From Stigmatella aurantiaca DW4/3-1 (lineage in GTDB: Bacteria; Myxococcota; Myxococcia; Myxococcales; Myxococcaceae), in assembly GCF_000165485.1 (NCBI RefSeq), contig NC_014623.1:3925501-3989500 (forward strand): 64,000 bases of DNA. Reading direction: 5' to 3'. The translations under genes and the position numbers were made by a program. The stretch's first letter is position 1. Each line of letters opens with the position of its first letter. Below are positions 43,355 through 51,774 of this stretch, piece after piece. The notes under the pieces were generated by a model that was given only the letters and a program-made list of their open reading frames with translations, was not told the DNA's origin and ran no database searches.

Positions 43355-43813
43355 ATGGGGCGGGGCCTGCTTCTCCTGGGACTGGCGCTGGGGCTGATGA
43401 CGGGGTGTGCCTCGCGCTCCGCCCGGACCACGCCCGAGCCCCGGGATGCGCCCTCCGGCAAGGATTCGGGCACGTACCTGGGGGAGGGGTTGGCCTCGTT
43501 CTACGGCCCTGGGCTGCATGGCCGGAAGACGGCGAGCGGGGAGCGCTTCGATCAAGAGGCCCTGACCGCGGCGCACCGGACGGCGCGCTTCGGCACCTGC
43601 ATGCGGGTGGTGAACATGGAGAATGGGCGCTCGGTGAAGGTGCGTGTCAACGACCGCGGCCCCTTCAAGCAGGGGCGCATCATCGATGTGTCCCAGGGGG
43701 CTGCCCGCAAGCTGGGCATGCTGGAGAAAGGCCTGGCGCGGGTGCGGCTGTACCGCTGCGCCGATGCGGCCGTGTCCGTCTTTTCCATGCCGCTCGAGCC
43801 GCTCCCAGGGTAG
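43355..43813 (+). CDS. RlpA-family lipoprotein
   Basis: The 152-residue lipoprotein (lipobox LGLMTGC, Cys 18) has one double-psi barrel domain: GLASFYGPGLHGRKTASGE at about 47-65, AAHRTARFGT, and VRVNDRGPFKQGRIIDVSQG with the catalytic-type Asp. The barrel is as in RlpA lytic transglycosylases, which cut peptidoglycan strands without stem peptides. The SPOR domain of enteric RlpA is missing, so septal targeting is not expected from sequence. It starts 11 bp after rseP. Confidence 0.85.
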   Translation: MGRGLLLLGLALGLMTGCASRSARTTPEPRDAPSGKDSGTYLGEGLASFYGPGLHGRKTASGERFDQEALTAAHRTARFGTCMRVVNMENGRSVKVRVNDRGPFKQGRIIDVSQGAARKLGMLEKGLARVRLYRCADAAVSVFSMPLEPLPG

Positions 43814-43822
43814 AGGAGGGCC

Positions 43823-44557
43823 GTGTTCCTCTCTCTGGAGACCTCCACGCTGACGTTGTCCCTCGCGCTCGTGGAGCGGGTGGACGAGGACGTGCGCGTG
43901 CTCGAGCACGTGGTGGCGGGGCCTCCCTTGAAGCAGAGCGAGGCGCTGCCCGGGCTGATTGGCGAGCTGCTGGCGCGGCACGGGGTGACGCTGGCGGCGC
44001 TGGAGGGGCTGGCCGTGGGGCTCGGGCCCGGCTCCTTCACGGGCCTGCGCATTGGGCTGGCCTCGGTCAAGGCGCTGGCCTATGCGGCGCACCTCAAGGT
44101 GGCCGGGGCCTCCTCCCTGGCGGCCGTGGCGCTGGAGGGCCCCGAGGGGCCGCCGCTGTTCTGCCTCGCGGTGGCGCGCAAGGATGACCTGTACCTCGGC
44201 GCCTACCGGCGAAAAGGGCGGCAGGTGGAGGCGCTGGAGCCGGAGACGGCCATGTCGCCCGAGGAGGTGGCCGCGCGGATGGCCGCCGAGCCCGAGGCGC
44301 TCGCGCTGGGCCCGGCGCTCGTCGATTACCGGGCCGCGCTGGAGGCCGCGGGGGTGGCGCCCGCGAGGCTCCTGGCCGGGCCCGCGTTTCCCTCCGCGGT
44401 GGAGCTGGCGCGGCTCATTCGCTTCCCCGCGGAGCAACCGCTGGAGGCCCTCTTCGCCCTGGAGCCGCACTATGTCCGCGCCTCCGAGCCCGAGCGCAAC
44501 CCGAAGTTCCCTCCGCTGCCAGGCCCCGCGCCCAGCGCCCGGCTCAAGGAGGATTGA
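43823..44557 (+). CDS. tsaB: tRNA threonylcarbamoyladenosine protein TsaB
   Basis: The 244-residue protein has the actin-like ATPase fold of TsaB, partner of TsaD in making the t6A base of tRNAs that read ANN codons. Marks are FLSLETSTLTLSLALV at the start and GPGSFTGLRIGLASVKALAY (about 72-91). It lacks the metal site of TsaD, as expected. The GTG start is preceded by GAGGAGGG. It is 9 bp after the RlpA-like gene. Confidence 0.9.
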   Translation: MFLSLETSTLTLSLALVERVDEDVRVLEHVVAGPPLKQSEALPGLIGELLARHGVTLAALEGLAVGLGPGSFTGLRIGLASVKALAYAAHLKVAGASSLAAVALEGPEGPPLFCLAVARKDDLYLGAYRRKGRQVEALEPETAMSPEEVAARMAAEPEALALGPALVDYRAALEAAGVAPARLLAGPAFPSAVELARLIRFPAEQPLEALFALEPHYVRASEPERNPKFPPLPGPAPSARLKED

Positions 44558-44613
44558 GCCCCGGAGGGCCCCGGCCGCTTCCAGGGAAGGTTTTGGTGAT
44601 AAGGGGACGCGCC

Positions 44614-45642
44614 ATGAACGAGAACGTGAAGATCGCCGTGGTGGGGGCCACGGGCGCCGTGGGCCGCGAGGTGCTCTCCGCGCTGTTCGACGCGGGCATT
44701 GACTCCGAGCGGATCAGCGCGCTGGCCTCCGAGCGCTCCGAGGCGGTGGAGCTGGAGTACGGCGAGGACACGCTGGAGGTGGAGAAGACCACGCCGGAGT
44801 CGTTCCGGGGGATGGGGCTGGTGCTGCTGGCCACGCCGGCGAGCGCGTCCCGCACCCTGGGGCCCACGGCGCAGGCCGCGGGGGCGTGGGTGGTGGACGC
44901 CAGCTCCGCCTTCCGGGCGGATGGCTCCGTGCCGTTGGTGCTCCCGTCCTTCAACCCGGAGCTGCTGGGGGCTGGCTTCAAGGGAAAAATGGTTTGCGTC
45001 CCATCCGCGGTGACGAGTGCCCTGGTGTCCCTCCTGGCGCCGCTGCACAAGGCCTTTGGCGTTGTCCGGGTCCAGGTGACGGCGATGATGGGGGCTTCCT
45101 CCGCGGGGGTGACGGGGGTCGGCGAGCTGGAGCGGCAGACGGCGGGGTTGCTCTCGGGCCGGGAGCTGGAGGCACACGCCTTTCCCCACCGCATCGGCTT
45201 CAACCTGATCCCCCAGGTGGGAGACTTCCTGGCCCAATCCCCCTGGACGGAAGAGGAGGCGGGATGGACGCTGGAGGCAGCCCGGCTGTTTGGCGTCCGG
45301 GGAGACACCCCGGTCATCGCGGGCACGGCGGTCCAGGTTCCCACCTTCTATGGCCATGGCCTCAGCGTGCACGTGCAGCTCAAGGCGGCCGTCCCGGTGG
45401 AGCAGGCCCGGGGGGTGCTCAAGGCGTCCCCAGCCCTCAAGGTGCTGGATGCGCCTGCGGAGAAGGTCTACCCCATGCCGATGCTCGTCGCCGCGGACCC
45501 GACGGTGCACGTGGGCCGGCTGCGGTCCTTTCCCCAGGCGCCCGAATGGCTCACCCTCTTCGCGGCCATCGACAACGCGGGCAGGGGCGCCGCCCTCAAC
45601 CTCGTGGAAGCGGGAATGCGGCTGCTCCAGCGGCCCGCCTGA
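44614..45642 (+). CDS. USG-1-like aspartate-semialdehyde dehydrogenase paralog lacking the catalytic Cys
   Basis: The 342-residue protein has the ASADH fold: nucleotide loop GATGAVG (11-17), the dimer domain, and GHGLSV with the usual late His region. Where active enzymes have a Cys in a PNCST-like loop, this protein reads VPSAVT (129-134); the nearest Cys (128) is out of place. ELERQTAGLL and the general pattern resemble the USG-1 paralogs, which accompany asd in some bacteria. Threonine/lysine-pathway activity is therefore doubtful. The start at 44614 has AAGGGGA upstream. Confidence 0.8.
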   Translation: MNENVKIAVVGATGAVGREVLSALFDAGIDSERISALASERSEAVELEYGEDTLEVEKTTPESFRGMGLVLLATPASASRTLGPTAQAAGAWVVDASSAFRADGSVPLVLPSFNPELLGAGFKGKMVCVPSAVTSALVSLLAPLHKAFGVVRVQVTAMMGASSAGVTGVGELERQTAGLLSGRELEAHAFPHRIGFNLIPQVGDFLAQSPWTEEEAGWTLEAARLFGVRGDTPVIAGTAVQVPTFYGHGLSVHVQLKAAVPVEQARGVLKASPALKVLDAPAEKVYPMPMLVAADPTVHVGRLRSFPQAPEWLTLFAAIDNAGRGAALNLVEAGMRLLQRPA

Positions 45643-45768
45643 CAATTTGGCACAGCCCCCTGGCACGCCTTGCCCATTTGGCGCGTTTCCAGAGGGGCTT
45701 CCCCCGGGAATGGAGGGATTGCCGCCCCATTCCCGGTGGCCTCTCACTTGCTAGGTTCGCTTTCGCCC

Positions 45769-46656
45769 ATGCGCCTTCCGCTCATCGTCCTCACCACGCT
45801 CTGCGCGTCCACTGCCCTGGGGCAGACCGTTGCCAGCATCACGCTGACGCTCCCCAACAACGAGACCTCCGTCCGGGTCGGCCGGGAGCCTTGTGACCGG
45901 ACCCAGAGCGTCACCTACACCTATGCCTCGACGAGCCAGGTCGTCTGCTCGGATCTGAAGATCTGGCTGGTTCAGGGGTCTTCCTGCTCGGATGAGCCGA
46001 GCGGCACCTACAAACTGGTGAAGCAGATCTCCCAAGGCGACGTGCTGACCCAGCCCACGGGCTCGGTCAGCTTCACGGTGAGCCAGTTGCCGGGCTTCAC
46101 CGGAAGCGTGTCGTGCCCCGCGGATGACCGGGAGGATACCTACCGGATGTGTGCCTCCATCAAGCTGCCGGGAGGCTCTTTCGGGAGCGAGTGTGGCTCT
46201 GGCTCCTTCCAGCGGGATGATCTGGAGGTCGTCTACGACGCGAAGCCTCCCGTGGCGCCCACCCTGTCTCAGGTGATTGCGCTGGACAGTGCGCTCTCGG
46301 TCATCGTGTCGTCTCCGGACGACGCCGAATTTGTCAGGGTCTCCGTCAAGCGGGAAGGCAAAGAGGTCAAGAACGTCCAGAAGGCCGCCGAGCAGACGGC
46401 GATCCGCGTGGAGGGCCTGGAGAACGGCGTGACGTACCAGGTGACCGCCCGCGCCGTGGATGAGGCCTCCAACGAGAGCGCGCCTTCCGAGGAGAAGAAT
46501 GGCACGCCCGTGCCCACCCGCGGCTTCCTCGACAGATACGACGAAGCCGGGGGGCAGGAGATGGGAGGCTGTGGCGCGGCGGGTGGAGGGGTGGCGGGCA
46601 GTCTGGTGCTGGCCGTGCTGGGGTTCTGGCTGTCCTCAAGGAGAAATCGGTCATGA
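45769..46656 (+). CDS. MXYO-CTERM-anchored surface protein (MXAN_2561-like)
   Basis: The 295-residue protein has a signal peptide (cleavage near ALGQT, about residue 18), a Cys-containing N-terminal domain, a fibronectin-III-like domain (about 160-255; VRVEGLENGVTYQVTARAVD has the usual form), and a C-terminal sorting tail: GGCGAAGGG, a hydrophobic helix, then SSRRNRS. This combination matches the MXAN_2561 family of surface-anchored proteins. TAGGTT lies 11 nt before the ATG and no ribosome site is seen. Its stop overlaps the next start (ATGA). Confidence 0.78.
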   Translation: MRLPLIVLTTLCASTALGQTVASITLTLPNNETSVRVGREPCDRTQSVTYTYASTSQVVCSDLKIWLVQGSSCSDEPSGTYKLVKQISQGDVLTQPTGSVSFTVSQLPGFTGSVSCPADDREDTYRMCASIKLPGGSFGSECGSGSFQRDDLEVVYDAKPPVAPTLSQVIALDSALSVIVSSPDDAEFVRVSVKREGKEVKNVQKAAEQTAIRVEGLENGVTYQVTARAVDEASNESAPSEEKNGTPVPTRGFLDRYDEAGGQEMGGCGAAGGGVAGSLVLAVLGFWLSSRRNRS

Positions 46657-47378
46657 GTCGAGCAGTCGCCCTCGGCGTCGCGGCGTTCCTCGGCGCGTTG
46701 CCGAGCCAGGCGCTGGAGGTCTCCAACGCGCCGAGCAAGCCCATTCAGTCACCGCGCACGGGCGCGGTGGAGGTGAAGTTGGGGGGCTACAAGCCCCTCA
46801 TCGATACCGAGGAAGGTCTGACGGAAACGCCGTACGCGGACACGTTCGGCGACGCGTCCATGCTGCTGGTGGAGCTGGAGATCCAGCGCTACTTCTACCA
46901 AGGCATTGGCTCCGCGGGTGTGTCGATCTCGGCGGGCTACGCGGAGAAGTATGGGGATGCCGTCACCCTGGAGGGGGAGGTGTCTCCAGAGAAGACGTCG
47001 CTCAAGGTGGTCCCGCTCCGGTTGAACGCGCTCTACAAGTTCGACTACGCGGCGTTCCGCTGGCACGTTCCGTTGGTGCCCTATGCCAAGGCAGGGCTCA
47101 TCTATACGCCGTGGTGGACCTCCAAGGGCTCCAACACCCAGGAGGTGAACGGCCGCAAGGGCAAGGGCGGGCGCTGGGGCTACGGCTTCACCGCGGGCCT
47201 CTCCTTCTTGATGGATGTGTTGGAGCCCCGCCTGGCGCGTGACTTCGACTCGGACCTCGGCATCAACCACACCTACCTCTTCGCGGAGTACACGTACGCG
47301 GAAGTGAACAACTTCGGCGGCAAGGGGTTGGTTCTGTCCAGTCGGCACTGGATGTTCGGGTTGTCGCTGGATTACTAG
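46653..47378 (+). CDS. Outer-membrane beta-barrel protein (MXAN_2562-like)
   Basis: The 241-residue protein has a signal peptide (cleavage near SQALEV, about residue 21) and amphipathic strands alternating aromatic and small residues, ending in HWMFGLSLDY with an aromatic last residue, as in outer-membrane barrels. It matches the MXAN_2562 barrel family of myxobacteria in size and neighbourhood. Overlap with the anchored surface protein suggests the pair works together at the outer membrane. A possible role is to help export or hold that protein; this is inference. Confidence 0.75.
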   Translation: MSRAVALGVAAFLGALPSQALEVSNAPSKPIQSPRTGAVEVKLGGYKPLIDTEEGLTETPYADTFGDASMLLVELEIQRYFYQGIGSAGVSISAGYAEKYGDAVTLEGEVSPEKTSLKVVPLRLNALYKFDYAAFRWHVPLVPYAKAGLIYTPWWTSKGSNTQEVNGRKGKGGRWGYGFTAGLSFLMDVLEPRLARDFDSDLGINHTYLFAEYTYAEVNNFGGKGLVLSSRHWMFGLSLDY

Positions 47379-47388
47379 ACCGTCTTCT

Positions 47389-49173
47389 ATGCGGTCACCT
47401 CCACGCGCGGTCTCGTCCGTCCTGTCTGTCTTGTGTGTGACCGCCCTGAGCCTGGGGGCCTCCGGCTGCCACCGTTCGGTGAAGCCGGAACTGGGGCAGG
47501 ACCGCACGGTGGAGGCGGGGGTGCCGGTGGATTTCGGCTCGCCGCGGGAGGATGCGACCCCCGTGACCTGGGAGTTTGGAGACAACTCCCCCGAGGTGAC
47601 GCAGGCGCGCATCTCCCATCCCTTCGCGGTGGCGGGGAGCTACACGGTGCGGGCACGGGAGGGGACGCGGGAGGTGGGCCGCGTGCAGCTCACCGTCGTT
47701 CCGCGGCCAGTGCTCCGGGCGGTTCCCGCGGAGGCACGGGTGGCCATCTGGCTGCCCCAGCTGCGGGGCACGGTGGAGCCCCTGCTGACCTTCTACGAGC
47801 AACTCGTGGGGCCCGAGCTCGCCAGGCGCCAGCTCGGCGATGCCCCCTTTCTTCCCCTGCTGCTGCGCAGCGCGCGCGGGGACTCCCGGTGGGTGGACGC
47901 CGAGGAGGGCTTCGGGCTCTTTCGGCTGTCCTCGTTCGAGGGCACGGTGGCGTTGCTGGGCGTGACGGATGGACCGGCGGCCATGGATGCGGTGCTCCAG
48001 GAGTTCGAGGCGGGGGGCGCCCAGGTGCGGCGGCAGGAGGATGGCAGCGCGTCCGTTCAGCGGGGGCAGGGGGCTCCCATCACGCTGTTCCTCGATCGCG
48101 GTTATCTGTATCTGGCCATCCCCCAGGTGGAGACATCGGAGCCGGGGCAGACCGTGCGGGTCCAGGCGAGCGTCGCTCCGGACGCGGAGGCGCTGCGGAG
48201 GCTCATCGCGGGGTTTGCCGGCCCCGGGCTCGCCGAGGTGCCCCTGCTGGAGCAGCTGCGCGGCAAGGTGGCCGAGGGCAACGCGTATCTCTTCACCACG
48301 CTGGGGGAGCAGGGCTCGGGGTTCCCGGGCCTGCTGGCCTCGTTGAAGGTGCGAGAAGGGCGCGCGGAGCTGGATGGCTTCATGGCCTCCGAGAAGCCCT
48401 TGATGGAGGGCAAGCAAGGGCCTGTTCCCGCGTTGCTGGACAATGCCCCCGGGGGCCCCGTGGCCGCGGCGGCGTTGTCCGTGCCCCCAGAGCAGCTGGC
48501 CTCCTGGATCTTCGGCGCGCCCGGTTCGCCGCAGCGGCTGGGGGTAACGGAGGCCTGGAAGCAGGAGGGCATCGACGCCGAGGCGCTCACCCAGGCCGTG
48601 CGGGGCGATGTGAGCTTGCTGGCGTACTTCGATGCGCCGGCCTTCTACCGGAACTTCCTGGCCAACAAGCGGCCCGAGCCTCGGGGGGCGCTGATCCTGG
48701 AGGCGGGGCTGACGCGCGCGGAGCCCGTGGTGGCCATGCTGACGAAGGTGTTCGAGCAAGGCACCTGGAATGTGGAGCGGGTGCAGGAGCCCGGCATCAC
48801 GCGCTTCCGGATGCGCCTGATGGAACAGCCCCTGGTGCTCTCGGTGAGCCCGGACCGGCTGTGGCTCCAGGCAGGTGAGCCCCTGGAGGCGCGGCCCAAG
48901 AAGAATGTGGGGAGTCTGCTCAAGGAGCGCTTTGGCCCCAACGCCTTTGGGCCCGGCCACCTGTCGATGATGGTGGATCTGGGCCAGCTGCGCGCCGATC
49001 TGCAGGCCCCCCGCGAGGTGCCCGGGGTGCCGCAGGTGCAGCTCGGCGCGGCGAAGGCGCTCGGTGGGGCCTTCCTGGATCAGCTCACCCCCTTCGAGCA
49101 CGCCTTCATGGACTTCTCCCCTGAAGAGGGAGGCGCCCGGCTGCGAGGCCGGGTGGTGCTGCGCACGCGATAA
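47389..49173 (+). CDS. PKD-domain lipoprotein, otherwise unknown
   Basis: The 594-residue protein has a lipobox (SLGASGC, Cys 27) and a PKD domain (about 45-105; VTWEFGDNSPEV and the strand VAGSYTVRAREG). The remaining 480 residues are alpha/beta, with no family recognised; they contain repeated GxxxLRGKVAEGNAYLF-like patterns resembling proteins with DUF3352-type folds, but this is weak. It starts 10 bp after the barrel gene, so it may belong to the same surface unit. Probably periplasmic or surface exposed. Confidence 0.65.
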   Translation: MRSPPRAVSSVLSVLCVTALSLGASGCHRSVKPELGQDRTVEAGVPVDFGSPREDATPVTWEFGDNSPEVTQARISHPFAVAGSYTVRAREGTREVGRVQLTVVPRPVLRAVPAEARVAIWLPQLRGTVEPLLTFYEQLVGPELARRQLGDAPFLPLLLRSARGDSRWVDAEEGFGLFRLSSFEGTVALLGVTDGPAAMDAVLQEFEAGGAQVRRQEDGSASVQRGQGAPITLFLDRGYLYLAIPQVETSEPGQTVRVQASVAPDAEALRRLIAGFAGPGLAEVPLLEQLRGKVAEGNAYLFTTLGEQGSGFPGLLASLKVREGRAELDGFMASEKPLMEGKQGPVPALLDNAPGGPVAAAALSVPPEQLASWIFGAPGSPQRLGVTEAWKQEGIDAEALTQAVRGDVSLLAYFDAPAFYRNFLANKRPEPRGALILEAGLTRAEPVVAMLTKVFEQGTWNVERVQEPGITRFRMRLMEQPLVLSVSPDRLWLQAGEPLEARPKKNVGSLLKERFGPNAFGPGHLSMMVDLGQLRADLQAPREVPGVPQVQLGAAKALGGAFLDQLTPFEHAFMDFSPEEGGARLRGRVVLRTR

Positions 49174-49174
49174 C

Positions 49175-49837
49175 ATGGGCACCGTCACCGTCCTTTATTT
49201 CGCCGCGGCCCGGGAGCGCGCGGGCCTGTCCCGCGAGGTGCTGGAGGTGCCCGAAGGGCTCCCGGTCAAGGAGGTGCTGCGGCTGCTGGCCGAGCGCCAT
49301 CCCGCGCTCGGGCCGCTGTTGCCGCACCTGCGGGTCGCGGTGGACCAGGAGTTCGTGCGGGAGGAGGCCGTGGTGCCTGGGGGCGCGGAGCTCGCGCTCA
49401 TTCCGCCCGTGGCGGGAGGCTCGGGGTTGTTCGCCGTGGTGGACCGGGCGCTGCGGCTGGAGGAGGTGGTGGCGGCCGTGTCGGGCGAGGCCTACGGGGG
49501 GCTGGTGACGTTCTCGGGCTCGGTGCGCAACCAGACGCGCGGCCGGCGGGTGCTGCGGCTCGAGTACGAGGCCTATCCTCCCATGGCCGAGAAGCGGCTG
49601 GCGGCCATCGGCGCGGAGGCCGCGGAGCGCTTCGGGGGCACACGGCTGGCCATCATGCACCGCGTGGGGACGCTGGAGCCCGGTGAGTTGGCGGTGGTCA
49701 TTGCCGCCGCCGCCCCGCACCGGAAGGAGGCGTTCCTGGCCTGTGAGCACGCCATCGAGCGCCTCAAACAGGATGTCCCCATCTGGAAGAAGGAATTCTT
49801 CGAGGATGGAGAAGTCTGGGTGGGATTGGGGCCCTGA
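49175..49837 (+). CDS. MoaD-MoaE fusion (molybdopterin synthase)
   Basis: The 220-residue protein joins a MoaD-like sulfur carrier (1-82, ending PPVAGG at 77-82) directly to a MoaE-like domain (about 86-220; GLVTFSGSVRNQTRGRRV, MHRVGTLEPGE, and KKEFFEDGEVWVG with the catalytic Lys area). Together they insert sulfur into precursor Z to make molybdopterin. MoaD needs a free C-terminal Gly-Gly, so the fusion must be cut after Gly82, as known for mycobacterial MoaX, or work differently. No other molybdenum-cofactor genes are near. Confidence 0.9.
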   Translation: MGTVTVLYFAAARERAGLSREVLEVPEGLPVKEVLRLLAERHPALGPLLPHLRVAVDQEFVREEAVVPGGAELALIPPVAGGSGLFAVVDRALRLEEVVAAVSGEAYGGLVTFSGSVRNQTRGRRVLRLEYEAYPPMAEKRLAAIGAEAAERFGGTRLAIMHRVGTLEPGELAVVIAAAAPHRKEAFLACEHAIERLKQDVPIWKKEFFEDGEVWVGLGP

Positions 49838-49844
49838 GCGGGCC

Positions 49845-50495
49845 CTATTGGACGCTGAAGCTCGCGGGGACCTTGAGCTGTGTGCCGCCATCGCCCGGGG
49901 CAGGCGTCTCGGTGATGGGGCGCAAGGGGGTGTCGACTCCCAGGCTCTTGCGCCGCTCGGCCTCCTTCTCCCGGGCGGCGGCGATGGCCCTCGCGTTGCT
50001 CTCCGCGATGCGCTCGGGGCTTGGCCCCGCGATGATGAAGCTCAGCGGCGCGCTCACGAACAGCAGGATGACCAGGGCCAGCCACGCCATGTCCCGGGGC
50101 CGGAGCCCCTGCACCCGGTCCTTGGCGACCGAGTGCTGGAGGTAGAGGTGGAGCTGCCCCTGGGTGAGCCTCAGCGTCGTGCCCTCGGGGAGGTCCACGC
50201 TGGCACGGTCTTGTTGCCGCGTGAGCTGGGCTTCGGGGACGGGCTCGAAGTCTCCGCCCGGGAGGCTGCGCTCCAGCATTGCGCCCGGGGGGACGAAGAT
50301 CCGGTAGCTGGGACCGGTGCGCTCGGCCAGCAGGAACGGCTCTTCGGGAAGGGAGAACCCATAGAGTTGCAGCGGCGCCTTCTGGTCCTGGGCGGCGTGA
50401 ACCTGCGGCTGGCCGGGACCGAAGCTCCAGGCTTCCGACAGGTACGTGCCCCAGTAGAGTTCACAGAAGAGGCCGGCGCTCGCGGTGGGTTTCAT
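49845..50495 (-). CDS. Single-pass membrane protein with AgmX-like N-terminal module
   Basis: The 216-residue protein has a beta-rich N-terminal part (CELYWGTYLSEAWSFGPGQP, FVPPGAMLERSLPG, VDLPEGTTLRLTQGQLHLYL), one membrane helix (about 136-157) and a basic, Pro-containing tail. The pattern recalls the N-terminal module of AgmX/GltG/GltJ-type gliding proteins, but the C-terminal TonB-like domain of those is missing; this similarity is from memory and weak. The start at 50495 avoids the 62 in-frame residues upstream that lie within the protease gene. It follows a site-2 protease by 22 bp. Confidence 0.55.
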   Translation of the reverse strand: MKPTASAGLFCELYWGTYLSEAWSFGPGQPQVHAAQDQKAPLQLYGFSLPEEPFLLAERTGPSYRIFVPPGAMLERSLPGGDFEPVPEAQLTRQQDRASVDLPEGTTLRLTQGQLHLYLQHSVAKDRVQGLRPRDMAWLALVILLFVSAPLSFIIAGPSPERIAESNARAIAAAREKEAERRKSLGVDTPLRPITETPAPGDGGTQLKVPASFSVQ

Positions 50496-50517
50496 GGGCC
50501 GCCGGAGGATAAAGCGT

Positions 50518-51762
50518 TCACCCCGCGTTCGCAGCGCCTCCATCCACCGGAAGCGGCCCTCCGTCAGGTATTGGTCCCGGCCCGGCTGCTGTCCCAGCGT
50601 CCGGGGCGGGTGGCACCGGGGCGGGCGGCTCCAGCAGCCCCCCATCCTCGGCAGGCTCCCGCCTGGCTGCCTGCCCTGCATCCGGAGCGGGGGCGGGTGG
50701 GGTGAGGACCTCGGGGACCGGGGGAGGCGTCTGCGAGGAGGGAAGGGCCCGGCGGATCTCGGCCACCGCCACGGCCAGGATGGCGCCGGTGATGGCCAGG
50801 AACCCGATGGTGTGAATCAGCGTTTCCAGGCGTGGCGAGACCGGTTTGCCCCGGGCCGATTCGATGGCGAGGAACACGAGGCGCCCACCGTCCAGGCCAG
50901 GGATGGGGAGCAGGTGTACCAGCGCGAGCGCCACCGAGATGGTGACCAGCACGCGCAGGAACGAGTCCCAGCCACTCGACGCGGCGTCCGAGGACTGCCG
51001 CATCACGGCCACGGAGCTCGCGGGTTCCTCCAGTGGGTCGGGCCCGCGCACCGTGCGCAGGAGGAGGTTGACGCCCTCGATGGCCACCCGCCGGGTGTGC
51101 AGCAGGGCCTGCGCGAGGGCTTCGAGCCCCGTGTGTTCGCGGAAGACGTATTGCTGGCTTACCCCGATGCGGCCCGTCCCCCGCTCGTCGGCGCGCGGGC
51201 GCACCTGCACCACGCGCGTCTGCGCTTCGCGCGCCACGACGAGGGTGCGCTCCTGCCCTGGGCTCCGGGCGATGATCGCCACGAAGTCCGACCAGTTCTT
51301 CGTGGGCTGGCCGTCCACGCTGAGGATGCGATCCCCAGGCAGCAACTGGGCGCGGGCGGCCTCCGAGCCCGGCACCACGGTGCCCACCGTGAGCGGCACC
51401 ACCACGTGGGTGCCCGAGGTGTAGAGCGCGAAGAGGATGCCCAGGGCGAGCAGGTAGTTGGCCAGCGAGCCCGCCAGGGTGACGAGCACCCGCCGCCACG
51501 GGCGTTGGGCGCTGTAGCTCTTCGCATCGGCCTCCCGCCCCATCGCATGGGGGTTCATCCCGTGGATGGTGGCCGAGGCCCCCAAGGGGATGGCGGCGAT
51601 GATGTACTCGGTGCCGAAGAGCCGGAAGGAGAGCAGCGGGGGGCCAAAGCCCAGCGAGAAGCGCGGCACCCGCAGGCCGAGCAGCCGGGCGGCCACGAGG
51701 TGTCCCAGTTCATGCACGGCCAGCAGCAGGCCGAGGGCGAGGAGGGCCAGGAGGGCGTACAT
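50518..51762 (-). CDS. Second M50 site-2 protease with one PDZ domain
   Basis: The 414-residue membrane protease has HELGH at 17-21, one PDZ domain (about 120-195; SEAARAQLLPGDRILSVDG), and the third zinc ligand in LLPIPGLDGGRL. It is shorter than the rseP product 7 kb away and ends in a Pro/Ala/Asp/Gly-rich tail of about 65 residues (from about 350) that is probably unfolded. It may cut another membrane-bound regulator. It starts 12 bp after the Nudix gene, so they are co-transcribed. Confidence 0.88.
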   Translation of the reverse strand: MYALLALLALGLLLAVHELGHLVAARLLGLRVPRFSLGFGPPLLSFRLFGTEYIIAAIPLGASATIHGMNPHAMGREADAKSYSAQRPWRRVLVTLAGSLANYLLALGILFALYTSGTHVVVPLTVGTVVPGSEAARAQLLPGDRILSVDGQPTKNWSDFVAIIARSPGQERTLVVAREAQTRVVQVRPRADERGTGRIGVSQQYVFREHTGLEALAQALLHTRRVAIEGVNLLLRTVRGPDPLEEPASSVAVMRQSSDAASSGWDSFLRVLVTISVALALVHLLPIPGLDGGRLVFLAIESARGKPVSPRLETLIHTIGFLAITGAILAVAVAEIRRALPSSQTPPPVPEVLTPPAPAPDAGQAARREPAEDGGLLEPPAPVPPAPDAGTAAGPGPIPDGGPLPVDGGAANAG

Positions 51763-51774
51763 CTGCGCGGTGCG

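Noticed and set aside
45655-45680. Possible sigma-54 promoter (TGGCACGCCTTGCC)
   Set aside because: The distance between the two elements is 2 bp too short for sigma-54 binding.
47395-49188. 597-codon minus-strand frame opposite the PKD lipoprotein
   Set aside because: Low-complexity His/Gln/Leu/Arg composition and no start signal; the plus strand has a lipobox and PKD domain.
50496-50681. Extension of the AgmX-like gene upstream to 278 residues
   Set aside because: It would lie inside the site-2 protease gene; the shorter start begins with sensible protein sequence.
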